Numbered from the stretch's first letter, positions 25,192 through 34,401 are shown. The stretch is 64,000 bases of DNA from JBBPZK01 sp965219175 (GCA_965219175.1 CBDCNI010000001.1:434001-498000); one strand, 5' to 3'. Notes: a model not told the origin generated them from the sequence alone. Numbers and translations are program-made.

Positions 25192-26519
25192 CCTCTGTGC
25201 CTTTCAGTCAACTCTAACTCCAAACCAGCTTGTGGATCGTCAGCAGCAAAGGACGCTATACGTTTAGGTGGCTGTCTGTGTGTTCCATTGGACAACCCGT
25301 ATCTGTGCGCCATTAGCAAGCCCCAGGAAAGAGCTGCTATTGGTACGCCCTCCGAGTATATAAACCTGGCTTGCAACGGAGAAGCGACGAGGAATGTCAG
25401 GTACACAATGAAGAGCGCCCATAAAAACGAGCTCTCTTTTAGAGGCAACTTGCCGGCGTAGAACCAGAGCAACTTAAGCAGAGCAGCACAGAGCCACACG
25501 ACGAGCACGACGTATAAAACGAGACCCACTAGTCCGAACTGGAAGGCTACACCCAGCAAACCTATGTCGGATTGGTAGAAGTGTATGCCGTACAGATCTT
25601 GAAAAGATATCGACTTCAAACTATCTTGCCCTGCTCCGAAAAGGGGATGCTGCAAGAAATAGCTCCATGCCGTTTCTACTTCCATACGCCTCACTTCGTA
25701 GGACAAGTCTTGACTAAACGACTGAGCGACGAAGCTACCTAAAGTGGGCGTCACGATACCCGTTGCTAGGACGATCAACGGGAATAAGATAGCAAGCACA
25801 TTGGGTTGGCCCGGACGAGACAAGAAAATAGCATACAAGATGAGAGCAACTAGAAACGAAGCTAGCAGACCACGAGGCAGACCGAACATAAACAGCGCAG
25901 CGGACAGTACGGTAATCGCGAGTCGAAACAGAAAAGAGAGCAATCCTCTGGATTGTGAAAGCCCTCTTCCGAAATATAGCGTCAAGAAAAGCGCGCTCGA
26001 GTGCAAGAGCCGAAATATAGCGACCTGCGCAGGGTCGTAGTTGTCTTCTAACCGCGAGTTCAAAATATTCCCAGGGAGTAGTACGGATGAGGGAGAGAGA
26101 AAGATATCATACGCAGCCGCCGATACAACGGTTAATAGCAGCGCCGAGACAAAATCCTGCTGAAAGTCTTTAAGCACCCAGCCGCGAATGTAGAGCGCAT
26201 AAACTATCGGTCCGAGCAAGAAGAAGATGTCGTAGCGCTGGGCGAGGATACTGGGTAGTAAAGGTGTATCCTCTCTGATAGTAAAAACATACGCGTACAA
26301 AACCACGAAGAACGCTAGACCAACGGCGGGGAGGAAGATCCTCACAACCCACTTGGAGTCCATTCTGGTGGAGATTGCAATCCAGAGAAACAACGTGAAG
26401 ACGCAGCCTTCCCCAATCTCTGCGACGTATAGAACTGGATAGTAGGCTAGGAACCCGAAGGCACCGAGAAAGCCTACGAAGAGGAGAAGATGGGCCAATA
26501 TCGGCTTCTTCAGCCTCAC
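25188..26519 (-). CDS. O-antigen polymerase/ligase-like membrane protein (Wzy candidate)
   Basis: 443 residues with about ten to twelve hydrophobic helices. The large external loop has YFLQHPLFGAGQDSLKS, the counterpart of HPVLGVGTQNY in the gene at 3-1913, which is the Wzy_C family signature. It probably links repeat units at the outer face of the membrane. Unlike the first copy it has no TPR domain and ends with a short soluble tail. It sits directly beside glycosyltransferases and downstream of a GH5-like gene, mirroring the arrangement at the left end of the window. Confidence 0.82.
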   Translation of the reverse strand: MRLKKPILAHLLLFVGFLGAFGFLAYYPVLYVAEIGEGCVFTLFLWIAISTRMDSKWVVRIFLPAVGLAFFVVLYAYVFTIREDTPLLPSILAQRYDIFFLLGPIVYALYIRGWVLKDFQQDFVSALLLTVVSAAAYDIFLSPSSVLLPGNILNSRLEDNYDPAQVAIFRLLHSSALFLTLYFGRGLSQSRGLLSFLFRLAITVLSAALFMFGLPRGLLASFLVALILYAIFLSRPGQPNVLAILFPLIVLATGIVTPTLGSFVAQSFSQDLSYEVRRMEVETAWSYFLQHPLFGAGQDSLKSISFQDLYGIHFYQSDIGLLGVAFQFGLVGLVLYVVLVVWLCAALLKLLWFYAGKLPLKESSFLWALFIVYLTFLVASPLQARFIYSEGVPIAALSWGLLMAHRYGLSNGTHRQPPKRIASFAADDPQAGLELELTERHRG

Positions 26520-26780
26520 TAACTGTGACCTAAAAAGACAAAAACAACCCCGCTACAAAAGAGTCGAGGAATAGAAAAGAAACTGATTGGAGAAGCCGAT
26601 CCAGCAGTTATACCGAGCGTGTAAGATCTTATACTGCTGATGGAAACGACCATAGGAACACTATAGATGTTACCACGTTCGGAAGTAAAGGAGCGCATGT
26701 TGGGGGTGTGAATCTAGCGACCCGGAACTTCTTGCATTTTGTTCGGGGTTTTTGCGGCCCACTACTCAAACCTTCAAAGC

Positions 26781-28070
26781 TTAGAAGCCTTCTCGCTTAT
26801 AGTAGGCATTCTCCTGATTGTAAGAGAGATCGTAGCGTCCACCGCCCGTTCCGGGGCGATAATAGTGGTCAAAATACTGGTGAACAGTATAGAGAACCTC
26901 TTCATTGTCTTCGATCCAGGGTCCGTTCGGGTGTGAGCTTTTTACGGTGCTTATTCCAGCGTACACGGGGACCGATATTGCCGTCTTGTCTCCTCGGCTT
27001 CGTATAGCGTCCACGACGCCTTGTGTCAACCCTTCCCAGGTTTGCGCTTCCGTCTTGTCTGCGGCGGCTACTATACCGCCATCGTTGAACGGTTCATTCA
27101 TTAAATCATAAGCTACGACAGCCCGGTTATCTTCGAACCGCTCCGAGAGTCTGAACCACAGATCCTTGAAGTGCTCCGCTGTAAGCCCCGTACTGTTGAG
27201 GGGCTGACGACCCTCGGCGAAATAGTAGCCACCGTAATTGTGTACGTCCAATACCACCTGTAACCTAGCTCGCCCCGCAGCATCCACGGATTTCTCGTAA
27301 CGACTTATCTCCATAGTGTCGAGCGGGTGGCCAGGTGAGGGTTGTATGCGTTCCCACCGGAGTCCGAGACGTACCAATCTGATACCTCTCTCGAAGAGGT
27401 ATTCAAAAGAGTTTTGTCCAGTGGTCGAATCACGGTCTATTCCAGGGTACCAGTAATATGGTTTCCCCCTTGTGGGACCATCCGTAGGGGAAAAATTGCC
27501 GGGATCTTCATTGGAAAATGTGGGCTTGTCTATCATCTCACCGCCGGAAAAATTTACGCCTCGACCAACACGATGAAAGCCTGGGTAAGCTTCTACTAGA
27601 GATGACTGAAAGAGAGCTTCACTAATGGCCCGCTCGTGCTTTCCTTTAGAATCCTTCGCCTTCCTCGAACTGTAGAGTGATAGATAGTATCCGCCATATA
27701 ATTGTTTCTCTGAGACATCGTGCGCAGTGGCCCACATGGATGTCTCGTCTGCGTATTTGTACCAGACTTCGCCCAGTGCTCTCCACTGATTCTGATCCGG
27801 AAAGAACTGCGTGCGTCCCTCCGCATTCGATGGGAAACCGACTTCACCGATGTAGCCTCTGGCTTCCTTGAGCCAAGACGTGAACTCTCCGAAGTCGCTG
27901 ATTGATTTACAAGTGATAGCGTCTTGATATCCGCTGCAACGCTGGTTGTAAGCGGGGTCCCCACCGTGGCGAGAAAGGGCTCGTGTAACCAACAGTCCAG
28001 ATCCGATTGCTAGCGTTCCAAGTGCCAGGCTTCCTCTAATAAACTTCTCGCGGGAGATTTCCTCAGACAG
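26781..28070 (-). CDS. GH5-like glycosidase, apparently circularly permuted (copy 2), unusual start
   Basis: Paralogue of 3118-4359 with the same permuted order. Near the N-terminus are the strand 7 motif ARGYIGEVGFP (nucleophile Glu) and strand 8 (MWATAH, then YGGYYL). Then come RGVNFSG, LVRLGLRWERIQ, VVLDVHNYGG, AYDLMNEPFNDGG (acid/base Glu), VPVYAG and YTVHQYFD, and the chain ends at ENAYYKREGF. I placed the start at CTG 28070, eight bases after GAGGAGCG, giving 429 residues and a signal-like SREKFIRG plus hydrophobic stretch. TTG 27992 would cut the signal. The ATG at 28111 is in another frame, so a one-base frameshift near 28075-28105 is the alternative. Compared with copy 1 the twin arginine is lost (R-E-K). 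Likely exported; substrate unknown. Confidence 0.75.
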   Translation of the reverse strand: MSEEISREKFIRGSLALGTLAIGSGLLVTRALSRHGGDPAYNQRCSGYQDAITCKSISDFGEFTSWLKEARGYIGEVGFPSNAEGRTQFFPDQNQWRALGEVWYKYADETSMWATAHDVSEKQLYGGYYLSLYSSRKAKDSKGKHERAISEALFQSSLVEAYPGFHRVGRGVNFSGGEMIDKPTFSNEDPGNFSPTDGPTRGKPYYWYPGIDRDSTTGQNSFEYLFERGIRLVRLGLRWERIQPSPGHPLDTMEISRYEKSVDAAGRARLQVVLDVHNYGGYYFAEGRQPLNSTGLTAEHFKDLWFRLSERFEDNRAVVAYDLMNEPFNDGGIVAAADKTEAQTWEGLTQGVVDAIRSRGDKTAISVPVYAGISTVKSSHPNGPWIEDNEEVLYTVHQYFDHYYRPGTGGGRYDLSYNQENAYYKREGF

Positions 28071-28178
28071 CTCTTTCGCTCCTCTATCTCAACGTGATGT
28101 TCGCTGCTCATACTACGTTTCAGTAAATCAATTCTACACTTCTACAAGTAAGAGAAATGGATCGGTAAAACACCGGAC

Positions 28179-28209
28179 GTGCTGATGCACCTAGGTGGAG
28201 CACTTGTAC
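28179..28209. promoter_or_regulatory. Cluster of GTGC/GCAC dyads with an AGCACTTGTAC word
   Basis: GTGCTGATGCAC (28179-28190) overlaps the palindrome CACCTAGGTG (28188-28197), and GAGCACTTGTAC follows (28198-28209). The last word matches the reverse complement at 58092-58104. It sits in the 200-base gap upstream of GH5-like copy 2, where no gene is supported. Regulatory role is inference. Confidence 0.35.
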
Positions 28210-28273
28210 AACATAATAAGCCTCCTATCTCCTCGCAAGAAGCAAGAGGAGTCGACAAGTGGATGCGATCGGC

Positions 28274-29176
28274 TCAACCCTTGAACTCAGTCCACGGGAC
28301 GTCTAGCAATAAGCATCGTTCTAGCAATTCTACATCTGTTTCGAAAACCCTCTTTAGGGAGTCTCTATCCTCAAGGGAGGGCCCCTGGTCTTTGACCGGC
28401 TTGATGTCGAATTGCTCGAACCAGAATCTGGCTGCTTGTATGTTACTTTCTGACCTCAGCACTTTCTTGCCCAAGCTTTTCAGCATCTCTTGCTGCATAA
28501 TCCATTTACCTAGTCTAGGAAATCTCTTGATCCCGCCTACGTGGTATTCGCGGCCGAGGTTATCTGGTTCGTAGCTATCGTCGACGCCCAGGAAAGAAAA
28601 TAACCTTGCCACAGATTCACGGGGATTAGAGTCCAAGTCCTCCTGGAAGAGAATCAGGATTTGCTCTCTTTCGAAATACTTTAGGTACCGATCCAGCGTC
28701 TTACCGTACAGGCTGAAGCTGAGCACGAACGGCGAATCATCTTGCCCCGTAGATTTTGTTTCCGGTGCTACGATGCCTTCGTTCTTCTGTGCTTCGATTA
28801 CTTCACGAAAAGGTCTGGTTTCCGTTCCCCGACGTACCGCCATACGATAGTGTGAGTATGCTCTGTCTACAGGATTTCTCAGGATGGCTATCAACTTTAT
28901 CTCCGGAAACTCAGCATGTATGCGCGCTGGAGCTGATCTGTAGCCCATGTATGCCGGACACACTTCTCCCCGGAGCTTGCGCTCGTCGACATCGGAGAAA
29001 TGAACGTCGAGGTACCAATCTACTCCTTTGGAATACACAGCATCGTTGACGAAGAACTCCACTTCTTTTTGGGGTGGCAGGTAGAGGGAAGAGTGATGCT
29101 GTATGTATTTGAAGAGAGAGGTCGTGCCGCTTTTTTGAGCCCCTATAACCAGAAAGTCTATGAGTTCTTTCGCCAT
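28274..29176 (-). CDS. PAPS-dependent sulfotransferase
   Basis: 300 residues from ATG 29176. The 5'-phosphosulfate loop is VIGAQKSGTTSLFKYI near the N-terminus and the 3'-phosphate-binding motif is LRNPVDRAYSHYRM near residue 100, both diagnostic of the sulfotransferase superfamily. KEVEFFV after the P-loop is the usual neighbour. It moves sulfate from PAPS to a hydroxyl or amine, so the polysaccharide may be sulfated (inference). No membrane segment, probably cytoplasmic. Divergent from the second flippase gene. Confidence 0.88.
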   Translation of the reverse strand: MAKELIDFLVIGAQKSGTTSLFKYIQHHSSLYLPPQKEVEFFVNDAVYSKGVDWYLDVHFSDVDERKLRGEVCPAYMGYRSAPARIHAEFPEIKLIAILRNPVDRAYSHYRMAVRRGTETRPFREVIEAQKNEGIVAPETKSTGQDDSPFVLSFSLYGKTLDRYLKYFEREQILILFQEDLDSNPRESVARLFSFLGVDDSYEPDNLGREYHVGGIKRFPRLGKWIMQQEMLKSLGKKVLRSESNIQAARFWFEQFDIKPVKDQGPSLEDRDSLKRVFETDVELLERCLLLDVPWTEFKG

Positions 29177-29347
29177 GATAGTCAACCGCCCGACCTTTGG
29201 AACCGCCTACCTACATACTCAAGTCTACTATTCGAACCCGCTGAATACGACCGATTTTGACTAGGGGTGCTTGTAGTATCGAGCGAATCTGAACCGCGTG
29301 CTTTTTGTTCGTTGGAGGCACGATTGAAGAACAAAGAGAATGAGTTT

Positions 29348-30925
29348 ATGATCTTGCTTCATGATACCTGCGGTCAGTGCCTCTCCTTGAACATCTCTCC
29401 CGAACAAGAGAAGTATGGATCTTATGTAGGACGTGTGGCCCGTGGTGCGGGTATAGGATCCATCGGCCAGGTAGCAGGGAGAGCTTTCGGCTACGCTACA
29501 CAGGTTACGCTGGCCCGGATGTACGGACCGGCGCTGTTGGGTTTCTACGTGCTCGGAACCACGATGATCTCTGTCGCCAACGTTCTCGCCCAGTTTGGGA
29601 TGGACAACGGCGTGGTTCGCTACGTGGCCCACCATAGGGCGGATAAGAACATCGCCAAGACACGGGGAGTCATACTGTTGGCGCTCGGCGCGACGTTTGC
29701 GTTGAGCCTGGTGATCGCCGGAGTGCTCTTCTTCGGTGTGGGTTTCCTCGCCAACGTGGTCTTCGACAAACCCTCCCTGGCACCCGTGTTGAGGGTCTTC
29801 TCGCTCTCGCTGCCTTTCTTGACGGTGATGAGCATAGGGCTATGGTCTATACAGGGCTTTCAAACAGTGAAGTATCCGACTTACGTACGTCAGGTCCTGC
29901 AACCCCTGGCAAACCTTATCTTCGTGGTGGCATTCTACTTGCTGGGAGCGCAGATTCTCGGTGCCGTCGCCGCCTATGTCCTCTCAATGGTCGTGGGAGC
30001 CGGTTTCTCCTTGTACTATCTAAAACGCACGTTTCCCGAGTTGCTCGACCGCGCAATTCCGGCGGAATACGAGCCCAGAGCATTGTTTGCCGCCTCGGGG
30101 CCGATGATAATCGCTAACTTTACGCCACAGATAGGGTCCTGGACGACAGTGGCCGTACTCGGAGTGTTTGCTAGTGGGAGCGCCGTGGGCATCTACAACG
30201 TGGCGTTCCGTATGGCGGCGCTTTCCTCGGTGTTGCTCGTGGCTTTTATGGGCATCTTTTCTCCGATTGTGTCGGACCTGTATAGAAGAGGTTCGCGAGA
30301 GCACCTTGGAGACTTGTATAAAGACGTCTCCCGCTGGACTTTTATTGGAAGTCTGGCTATTTTCCTGCTCACGGCATTCCTGGCTAAGGACCTACTGGCG
30401 GTATTTGGGAAAGCGTTCATACCAGGGTGGACGGCGATGATCCTGATGTCAGCGGCCGAGTTGTTCAACTCTTCCATAGGCCTCGCTGGCCGGATGCTAG
30501 CCATGACCGGACATCAGAAGATACTGATGCTGTACACAGTAGGAGCCACCATCGTCGGCATAGCTGTGAACTTCGCACTGGTGCCTTCCTTCGGTTTTAT
30601 GGGTGCCGCCGTCGCCACAGCAACGGCGACGATTCTCATGAATGCTTTCGCACTCCTGTCGGTTCGTAGGCTGCTCGGGTTCTGGCCTTACAGCCGCCAG
30701 TACATGAAGCCCATCGTCGCCGGAGCCCTAGCCATTGCCGGAGCATACCTGTTTAAGCTAGTGTTACCCCTTCAGGCTGGCATAACGACGTTGGTGGTGA
30801 TCGCACCATTGTTTGTGGTCTTATTTGCGATTCTACTGTTCGCCCTGGGCCTGGGCGACAGCGACCGACAGCTCCTGCTGTCCTTTTGGACAGCAGTCCG
30901 ACGCAAAGTTCGGCGCGAGAGCTGA
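29348..30925 (+). CDS. Polysaccharide flippase (Wzx/MOP superfamily), copy 2
   Basis: 525 residues from ATG 29348; the frame is open to 29267 and the start is not certain. Same helix pattern and motifs as the gene at 13294-14919: SYVGRVARGAG, LARMYGPALLGFYVLG, AQFGMDNGVVRYVA, ALFAASGPMIIANFTPQ, LAGRMLAMTGHQKI. It would flip a lipid-linked repeat unit. Two full-length flippases in one locus suggest two repeat-unit types or a recent duplication. Ends 29 bases before the convergent kinase-like gene. Confidence 0.88.
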   Translation: MILLHDTCGQCLSLNISPEQEKYGSYVGRVARGAGIGSIGQVAGRAFGYATQVTLARMYGPALLGFYVLGTTMISVANVLAQFGMDNGVVRYVAHHRADKNIAKTRGVILLALGATFALSLVIAGVLFFGVGFLANVVFDKPSLAPVLRVFSLSLPFLTVMSIGLWSIQGFQTVKYPTYVRQVLQPLANLIFVVAFYLLGAQILGAVAAYVLSMVVGAGFSLYYLKRTFPELLDRAIPAEYEPRALFAASGPMIIANFTPQIGSWTTVAVLGVFASGSAVGIYNVAFRMAALSSVLLVAFMGIFSPIVSDLYRRGSREHLGDLYKDVSRWTFIGSLAIFLLTAFLAKDLLAVFGKAFIPGWTAMILMSAAELFNSSIGLAGRMLAMTGHQKILMLYTVGATIVGIAVNFALVPSFGFMGAAVATATATILMNAFALLSVRRLLGFWPYSRQYMKPIVAGALAIAGAYLFKLVLPLQAGITTLVVIAPLFVVLFAILLFALGLGDSDRQLLLSFWTAVRRKVRRES

Positions 30926-30954
30926 AGAAGATCAGATCGGGAACATAGACGACT

Positions 30955-32331
30955 TTATGGGTTGGTTCTTCGCGCGGTGCGGGCTTCCATATAGCCGAGG
31001 ATGATCCTCTCGACCTCCTCTGCCGCTTCGTCCAACGGCCTCGACGTGTCGACCACGTGTCCGTTCGGGAGGGCCTGCACGAGGTCCAGGAAAGCCTCAC
31101 GTTGTCGGGTCGCTTCTTCGAGCGGAAGCTCTTGCTTGCGGGCGAGGAGCACTTCCGGCGGCGCGTCGAGGAGGATGACGAGGTGGGGTTGAGGAATAAA
31201 TCGTCCCACGAGATGCGCTAGTCGCATCGGACCCCCGTAATGGTAACGTTTCGGGTCGACTAGCAGATCCTGATAGTAGCGGTCGAACATCAGCAGAGAC
31301 GGACGGGTCAGCTTCGGGTAGATCTCCAGAACGTACCCCAGCAACACGAAGTCCGCCCACCAGAACCCGAGCTTCATTAGAGAGTACAAAGGTCTTCTCG
31401 GCGGCAGAGCGTGGGGATTGAAGCCGAGCGAGACCTCGCCCTCACGCTTGCCTGAGCGCGGAGGCCGCAGACCGTATCTTTTGACCCACCTGAAAGGCGA
31501 GGAGAGAGGACGTTTGTGGTACTGCTTTTTATCCCAGAAAGCGGCCCCGAGGTCCTTCTCGACGCGGGCCATGATCGTACTCTTCCCGGAGCCGTCGGTG
31601 CCCAGAAAGGCGATCATGAGCCCCGGCGGCCGGATAATACGCTTTACTCTTCTCCGGATAGCCTCCGTCCAGTAGCGCAGCGCCCCTAGCGGTTGCTCTC
31701 GATCTAGCTTTCTTAGCAGCACGCGACGCAAGTCCTTGATATGGATACGCACGGGTTCCCAGTCTCCGCTTCGCGCCGCCTCGGAGATGAACGTGACTTC
31801 CGCTTCCGGTAAGAACCCGTTCAGCCGCCGGACCGCTCCCTCCGGATCCTCTCCATACAGCCCGCTCAGCCGACACGCCTGCACGCCACTCAACGAGCCC
31901 TGCGCCAACCTCCTGAAGAGATACGAGGCAAACTCTAGCTCGGCGGAGGGTATCCTGAAGAACTTGAATGGCCGGGAGGTTTTCAAGAACTCTTCACCCC
32001 GGAAAAACAGTCTCCCCCGATAACCGTAATTCTCCACGACATCGAGGTTTATAAAGACAGGCTTGCCAGCTTCCCAGCGACAAAGATGATAGGTGGTCGT
32101 CTCGTGCTCGAAGATCCGGACGACGGTCGCCGTGTTGTCCAGGGATATAGTGTGAGGAATCTGCGGTGGCTGGGCGACTACTATGTCTATATCTTCCCCG
32201 ATGTGCTCCGGATAGTCTCTGTAGCCGCGTATTACACAGGTTCCGTTCCCGGTCCGCTCCAGGGAAGCCACCACCTGCCGGAAAAACTCACCTTTATGCG
32301 TATCCAACGCTGGATGTCCCTCGTCGCTCAT
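30955..32331 (-). CDS. Fusion of a nucleotidyltransferase-like domain and a thymidylate-kinase-like P-loop domain
   Basis: 458 residues. The N-terminal part (about 1-130) has RGYRDYPEHIGEDIDIVV, resembling the GSDxD active site of nucleotidyltransferase-fold proteins. The C-terminal part (about 238-458) begins with Walker A FLGTDGSGKST (242-252) and has LMFDRYYQDLLVDPKRYHYGG, like the DRY region of dTMP kinases, and a lid-like RKQELPLEEATRQREAF. Related two-domain proteins are found in surface glycan loci, where they may phosphorylate a sugar or lipid rather than dTMP (inference). Upstream of it on the same strand is the small gene 32413-32628. Confidence 0.7.
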   Translation of the reverse strand: MSDEGHPALDTHKGEFFRQVVASLERTGNGTCVIRGYRDYPEHIGEDIDIVVAQPPQIPHTISLDNTATVVRIFEHETTTYHLCRWEAGKPVFINLDVVENYGYRGRLFFRGEEFLKTSRPFKFFRIPSAELEFASYLFRRLAQGSLSGVQACRLSGLYGEDPEGAVRRLNGFLPEAEVTFISEAARSGDWEPVRIHIKDLRRVLLRKLDREQPLGALRYWTEAIRRRVKRIIRPPGLMIAFLGTDGSGKSTIMARVEKDLGAAFWDKKQYHKRPLSSPFRWVKRYGLRPPRSGKREGEVSLGFNPHALPPRRPLYSLMKLGFWWADFVLLGYVLEIYPKLTRPSLLMFDRYYQDLLVDPKRYHYGGPMRLAHLVGRFIPQPHLVILLDAPPEVLLARKQELPLEEATRQREAFLDLVQALPNGHVVDTSRPLDEAAEEVERIILGYMEARTARRTNP

Positions 32332-32412
32332 ACTCGCGGCAGCGACTCAGAAAACACTGTGGTTGAGTTTCTCTAATTGAACTGCCTCGACACAGGCCGG
32401 CATAATGTTCGC

Positions 32413-32628
32413 TTACCGCTTGCGGGTGTCGTTTAGGATGTCGAAGACCTCGTCAATTAGCGCTTCGCGTTTGTCGGGCGGCAGGTCGCGAGGATGGATG
32501 GTCTGCTTGTCCGACTGTAAGTTGCGACTGACGGCTTCTTCCGCGAGGTACTGATCTATGAGACGGACGACTGCATCTACCTTCTCACGGGGAAGTCCGT
32601 CGCCGCCACGGGTCAGCCTGCTCCACAT
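32413..32628 (-). CDS. Small hypothetical protein
   Basis: 71 residues, charged and helical by composition (REKVDAVVRLIDQYLAEEA and DKREALIDEVFDILND), no membrane segment and no motif I recognise. It precedes the kinase-like fusion on the same strand by 81 bases. The reading frame has the GC bias of a real gene. Function unknown. Confidence 0.5.
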   Translation of the reverse strand: MWSRLTRGGDGLPREKVDAVVRLIDQYLAEEAVSRNLQSDKQTIHPRDLPPDKREALIDEVFDILNDTRKR

Positions 32629-32690
32629 GCTTGTAATACCCCTTGTTCGAACAACCTATCCTTGCTGATTATACCCGCTATGGAGGAAGT

Positions 32691-33557
32691 TCAGGCGGAG
32701 CGAGGGGCGGTTCTGCGGGGAAAGACATGCTCCCCGGAGGGGACGAAGCCGTCGTGGCCCCGCCAGGAGTAGGTCGTTATCTTGAGGTCGCTCTCGCCGG
32801 TCTCTACCAGGTTGAAGGTCGAGGCGCGTCCGGGACGCAGGCGGTTCGAGATCGTCCCGGCTGTCGAGACGACGAGGCTGGAGGAGAACTTCTCGACTGT
32901 ATGAAGGGCTTCCTGATGGTCGTGACCGCAGAGGACCAGCTCGGCCCCAAGGGCGGCGAAGGCCCGCAGCGCACTATCCGAGTTGGCGAGCCCGTGGCGG
33001 CCCGAGGCGGCGCCCTCTATCGGGTTGTGGTGGATCATGACGATCCGGGCGGCGTCCGGGGCGGCCTTCTCGAAAGCATTCCTGACGCTCTCGATGTCGC
33101 GTTGCCTGACGTGGCCTATGACGCCGAGGTCCTTGAAACGTCGGGTGAGTGAACCCCGGCTTATGCCGTGGGCCGTGTTCAGCCCGGCTATGACCGCCCC
33201 CGGCACCTCCAGCGAGGGACTCAGGTCTTCGGAGATGTACCTCTTGTACCTCGAATACTTGAACTCATGGACCTTGTCCCGGACCATGCCGGGGAACCCG
33301 AGGTTCCGGGCCACGGCGCCGAGCCAGCGGATATCGTGGTTGCCCGGAACAACTACATAGGGCGCTATCTTACGCAAGGAGTCCAGATACTCACGAGCCT
33401 GGATAAACTCCCCCCTGGTGCAGCGCTGCGTCAAGTCGCCGGAGATAGCCACCGCGTCCGGCGCGAGGGTGGAGACTATGGCTCTCAACGACTCGAGCCG
33501 CTCCGCAGCAGCCGGACGGCCGAAATGGAGGTCGGAGATGTGCAGGACCTTCGCCAC
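32691..33557 (-). CDS. Metallophosphoesterase, calcineurin-like (cyclic-nucleotide phosphodiesterase type)
   Basis: 288 residues from GTG 33557; the longer frame upstream overlaps the neighbouring hydrolase gene on the other reading frame and lacks family similarity. Motifs in order: LHISDLHFGR, ISGDLTQRC, VPGNHDIRW, IHHNPIEG, LCGHDHQEA, the complete class III phosphodiesterase-type metal centre. No signal peptide, so cytoplasmic. The substrate is not readable from sequence; cAMP, other phosphodiesters or lipid headgroups are all possible. It follows the alpha/beta hydrolase gene on the same strand by 52 bases. Confidence 0.87.
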   Translation of the reverse strand: MAKVLHISDLHFGRPAAAERLESLRAIVSTLAPDAVAISGDLTQRCTRGEFIQAREYLDSLRKIAPYVVVPGNHDIRWLGAVARNLGFPGMVRDKVHEFKYSRYKRYISEDLSPSLEVPGAVIAGLNTAHGISRGSLTRRFKDLGVIGHVRQRDIESVRNAFEKAAPDAARIVMIHHNPIEGAASGRHGLANSDSALRAFAALGAELVLCGHDHQEALHTVEKFSSSLVVSTAGTISNRLRPGRASTFNLVETGESDLKITTYSWRGHDGFVPSGEHVFPRRTAPRSA

Positions 33558-33609
33558 GGGACCTGATTCTATCCGAGCGGAGCGCCGTGGGAAAGATGTA
33601 TTTATCGCG

Positions 33610-34401
33610 CTAAATCTCTTCCAAGAAGTCTCGCAGGGCGGCGCCGAACTCTTCCGGGGCTTCCAGGTTCGAGAGATGGCCGACGCCTGGTACGACGACG
33701 TGCCGAGAATCCGGTATCTTCCGGGCCATCTCTTCCATGACGTCCGGGGAAGAGATGGAATCTTCCTCGCCACCGATAACTAGGGTGGGGATCTTTATAT
33801 CCGGGAGCATCTGGGTCACGTCCGGGCGGTCGCGCATGGCTCCGAGGGCTCCGACTACGCCGTCGGGGGAGCTCTCGCGGATCATGGCCCGCACCTCCTC
33901 GACTACGGCTTCGTTGTTCTCGATGGTCCGGGGAGCTAGGAGACGTTCCATTTGCAGTTCTATAAGGACTTCGACTCCTCTTTCGGCGACGCGTCGGGCG
34001 GTCTGCGTGCGGGTCTCGCGGGCTTCTTCGGTGTCCGCGTCTGCGCGAGTATCCGCCAGGAGGAGGCCGGAGATCCTCTCTGGAAAGAGCCCGAGACACT
34101 GGAAGGCGACGTAGCCGCCCATCGAGATGCCGCCCAGTACGAAGCTCTCCAGGCCGAGATTCTCGACGAGCCGTTGGACGCACCCGGCGTAGTAGCGGAC
34201 ATCCGGCTGGGCGGGCGCGCGGGACGAGCGGCCGAAGCCCGGATAGTCCGGCGTCACGACGCGATGGTTTCCCTGGAGGAATTCAATCTGCGGCTCCCAC
34301 ATCCGGCCGTTTAAGGGAAAGGCGTGTAGCAGCACGATAGCCGGTCCCTCCCCGCTCTCGCTGTAGGATAAAAGGCCGTCGGTAACCCTGTGCTCCGCCA
34401 T
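33610..34401 (-). CDS. Alpha/beta hydrolase
   Basis: 263 residues, normal length. Oxyanion-side IVLLHAFPLNGRMW, nucleophile elbow GISMGGYV, acid in VIGGEEDSIS and His in VPGVGHLSNLEAPEEF give a complete Ser-Asp/Glu-His triad. It resembles the 3-oxoadipate enol-lactonase/esterase branch but nothing around it points to that pathway. Cytoplasmic. Divergent from the DMT transporter gene, whose start is 73 bases away. Confidence 0.87.
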   Translation of the reverse strand: MAEHRVTDGLLSYSESGEGPAIVLLHAFPLNGRMWEPQIEFLQGNHRVVTPDYPGFGRSSRAPAQPDVRYYAGCVQRLVENLGLESFVLGGISMGGYVAFQCLGLFPERISGLLLADTRADADTEEARETRTQTARRVAERGVEVLIELQMERLLAPRTIENNEAVVEEVRAMIRESSPDGVVGALGAMRDRPDVTQMLPDIKIPTLVIGGEEDSISSPDVMEEMARKIPDSRHVVVPGVGHLSNLEAPEEFGAALRDFLEEI

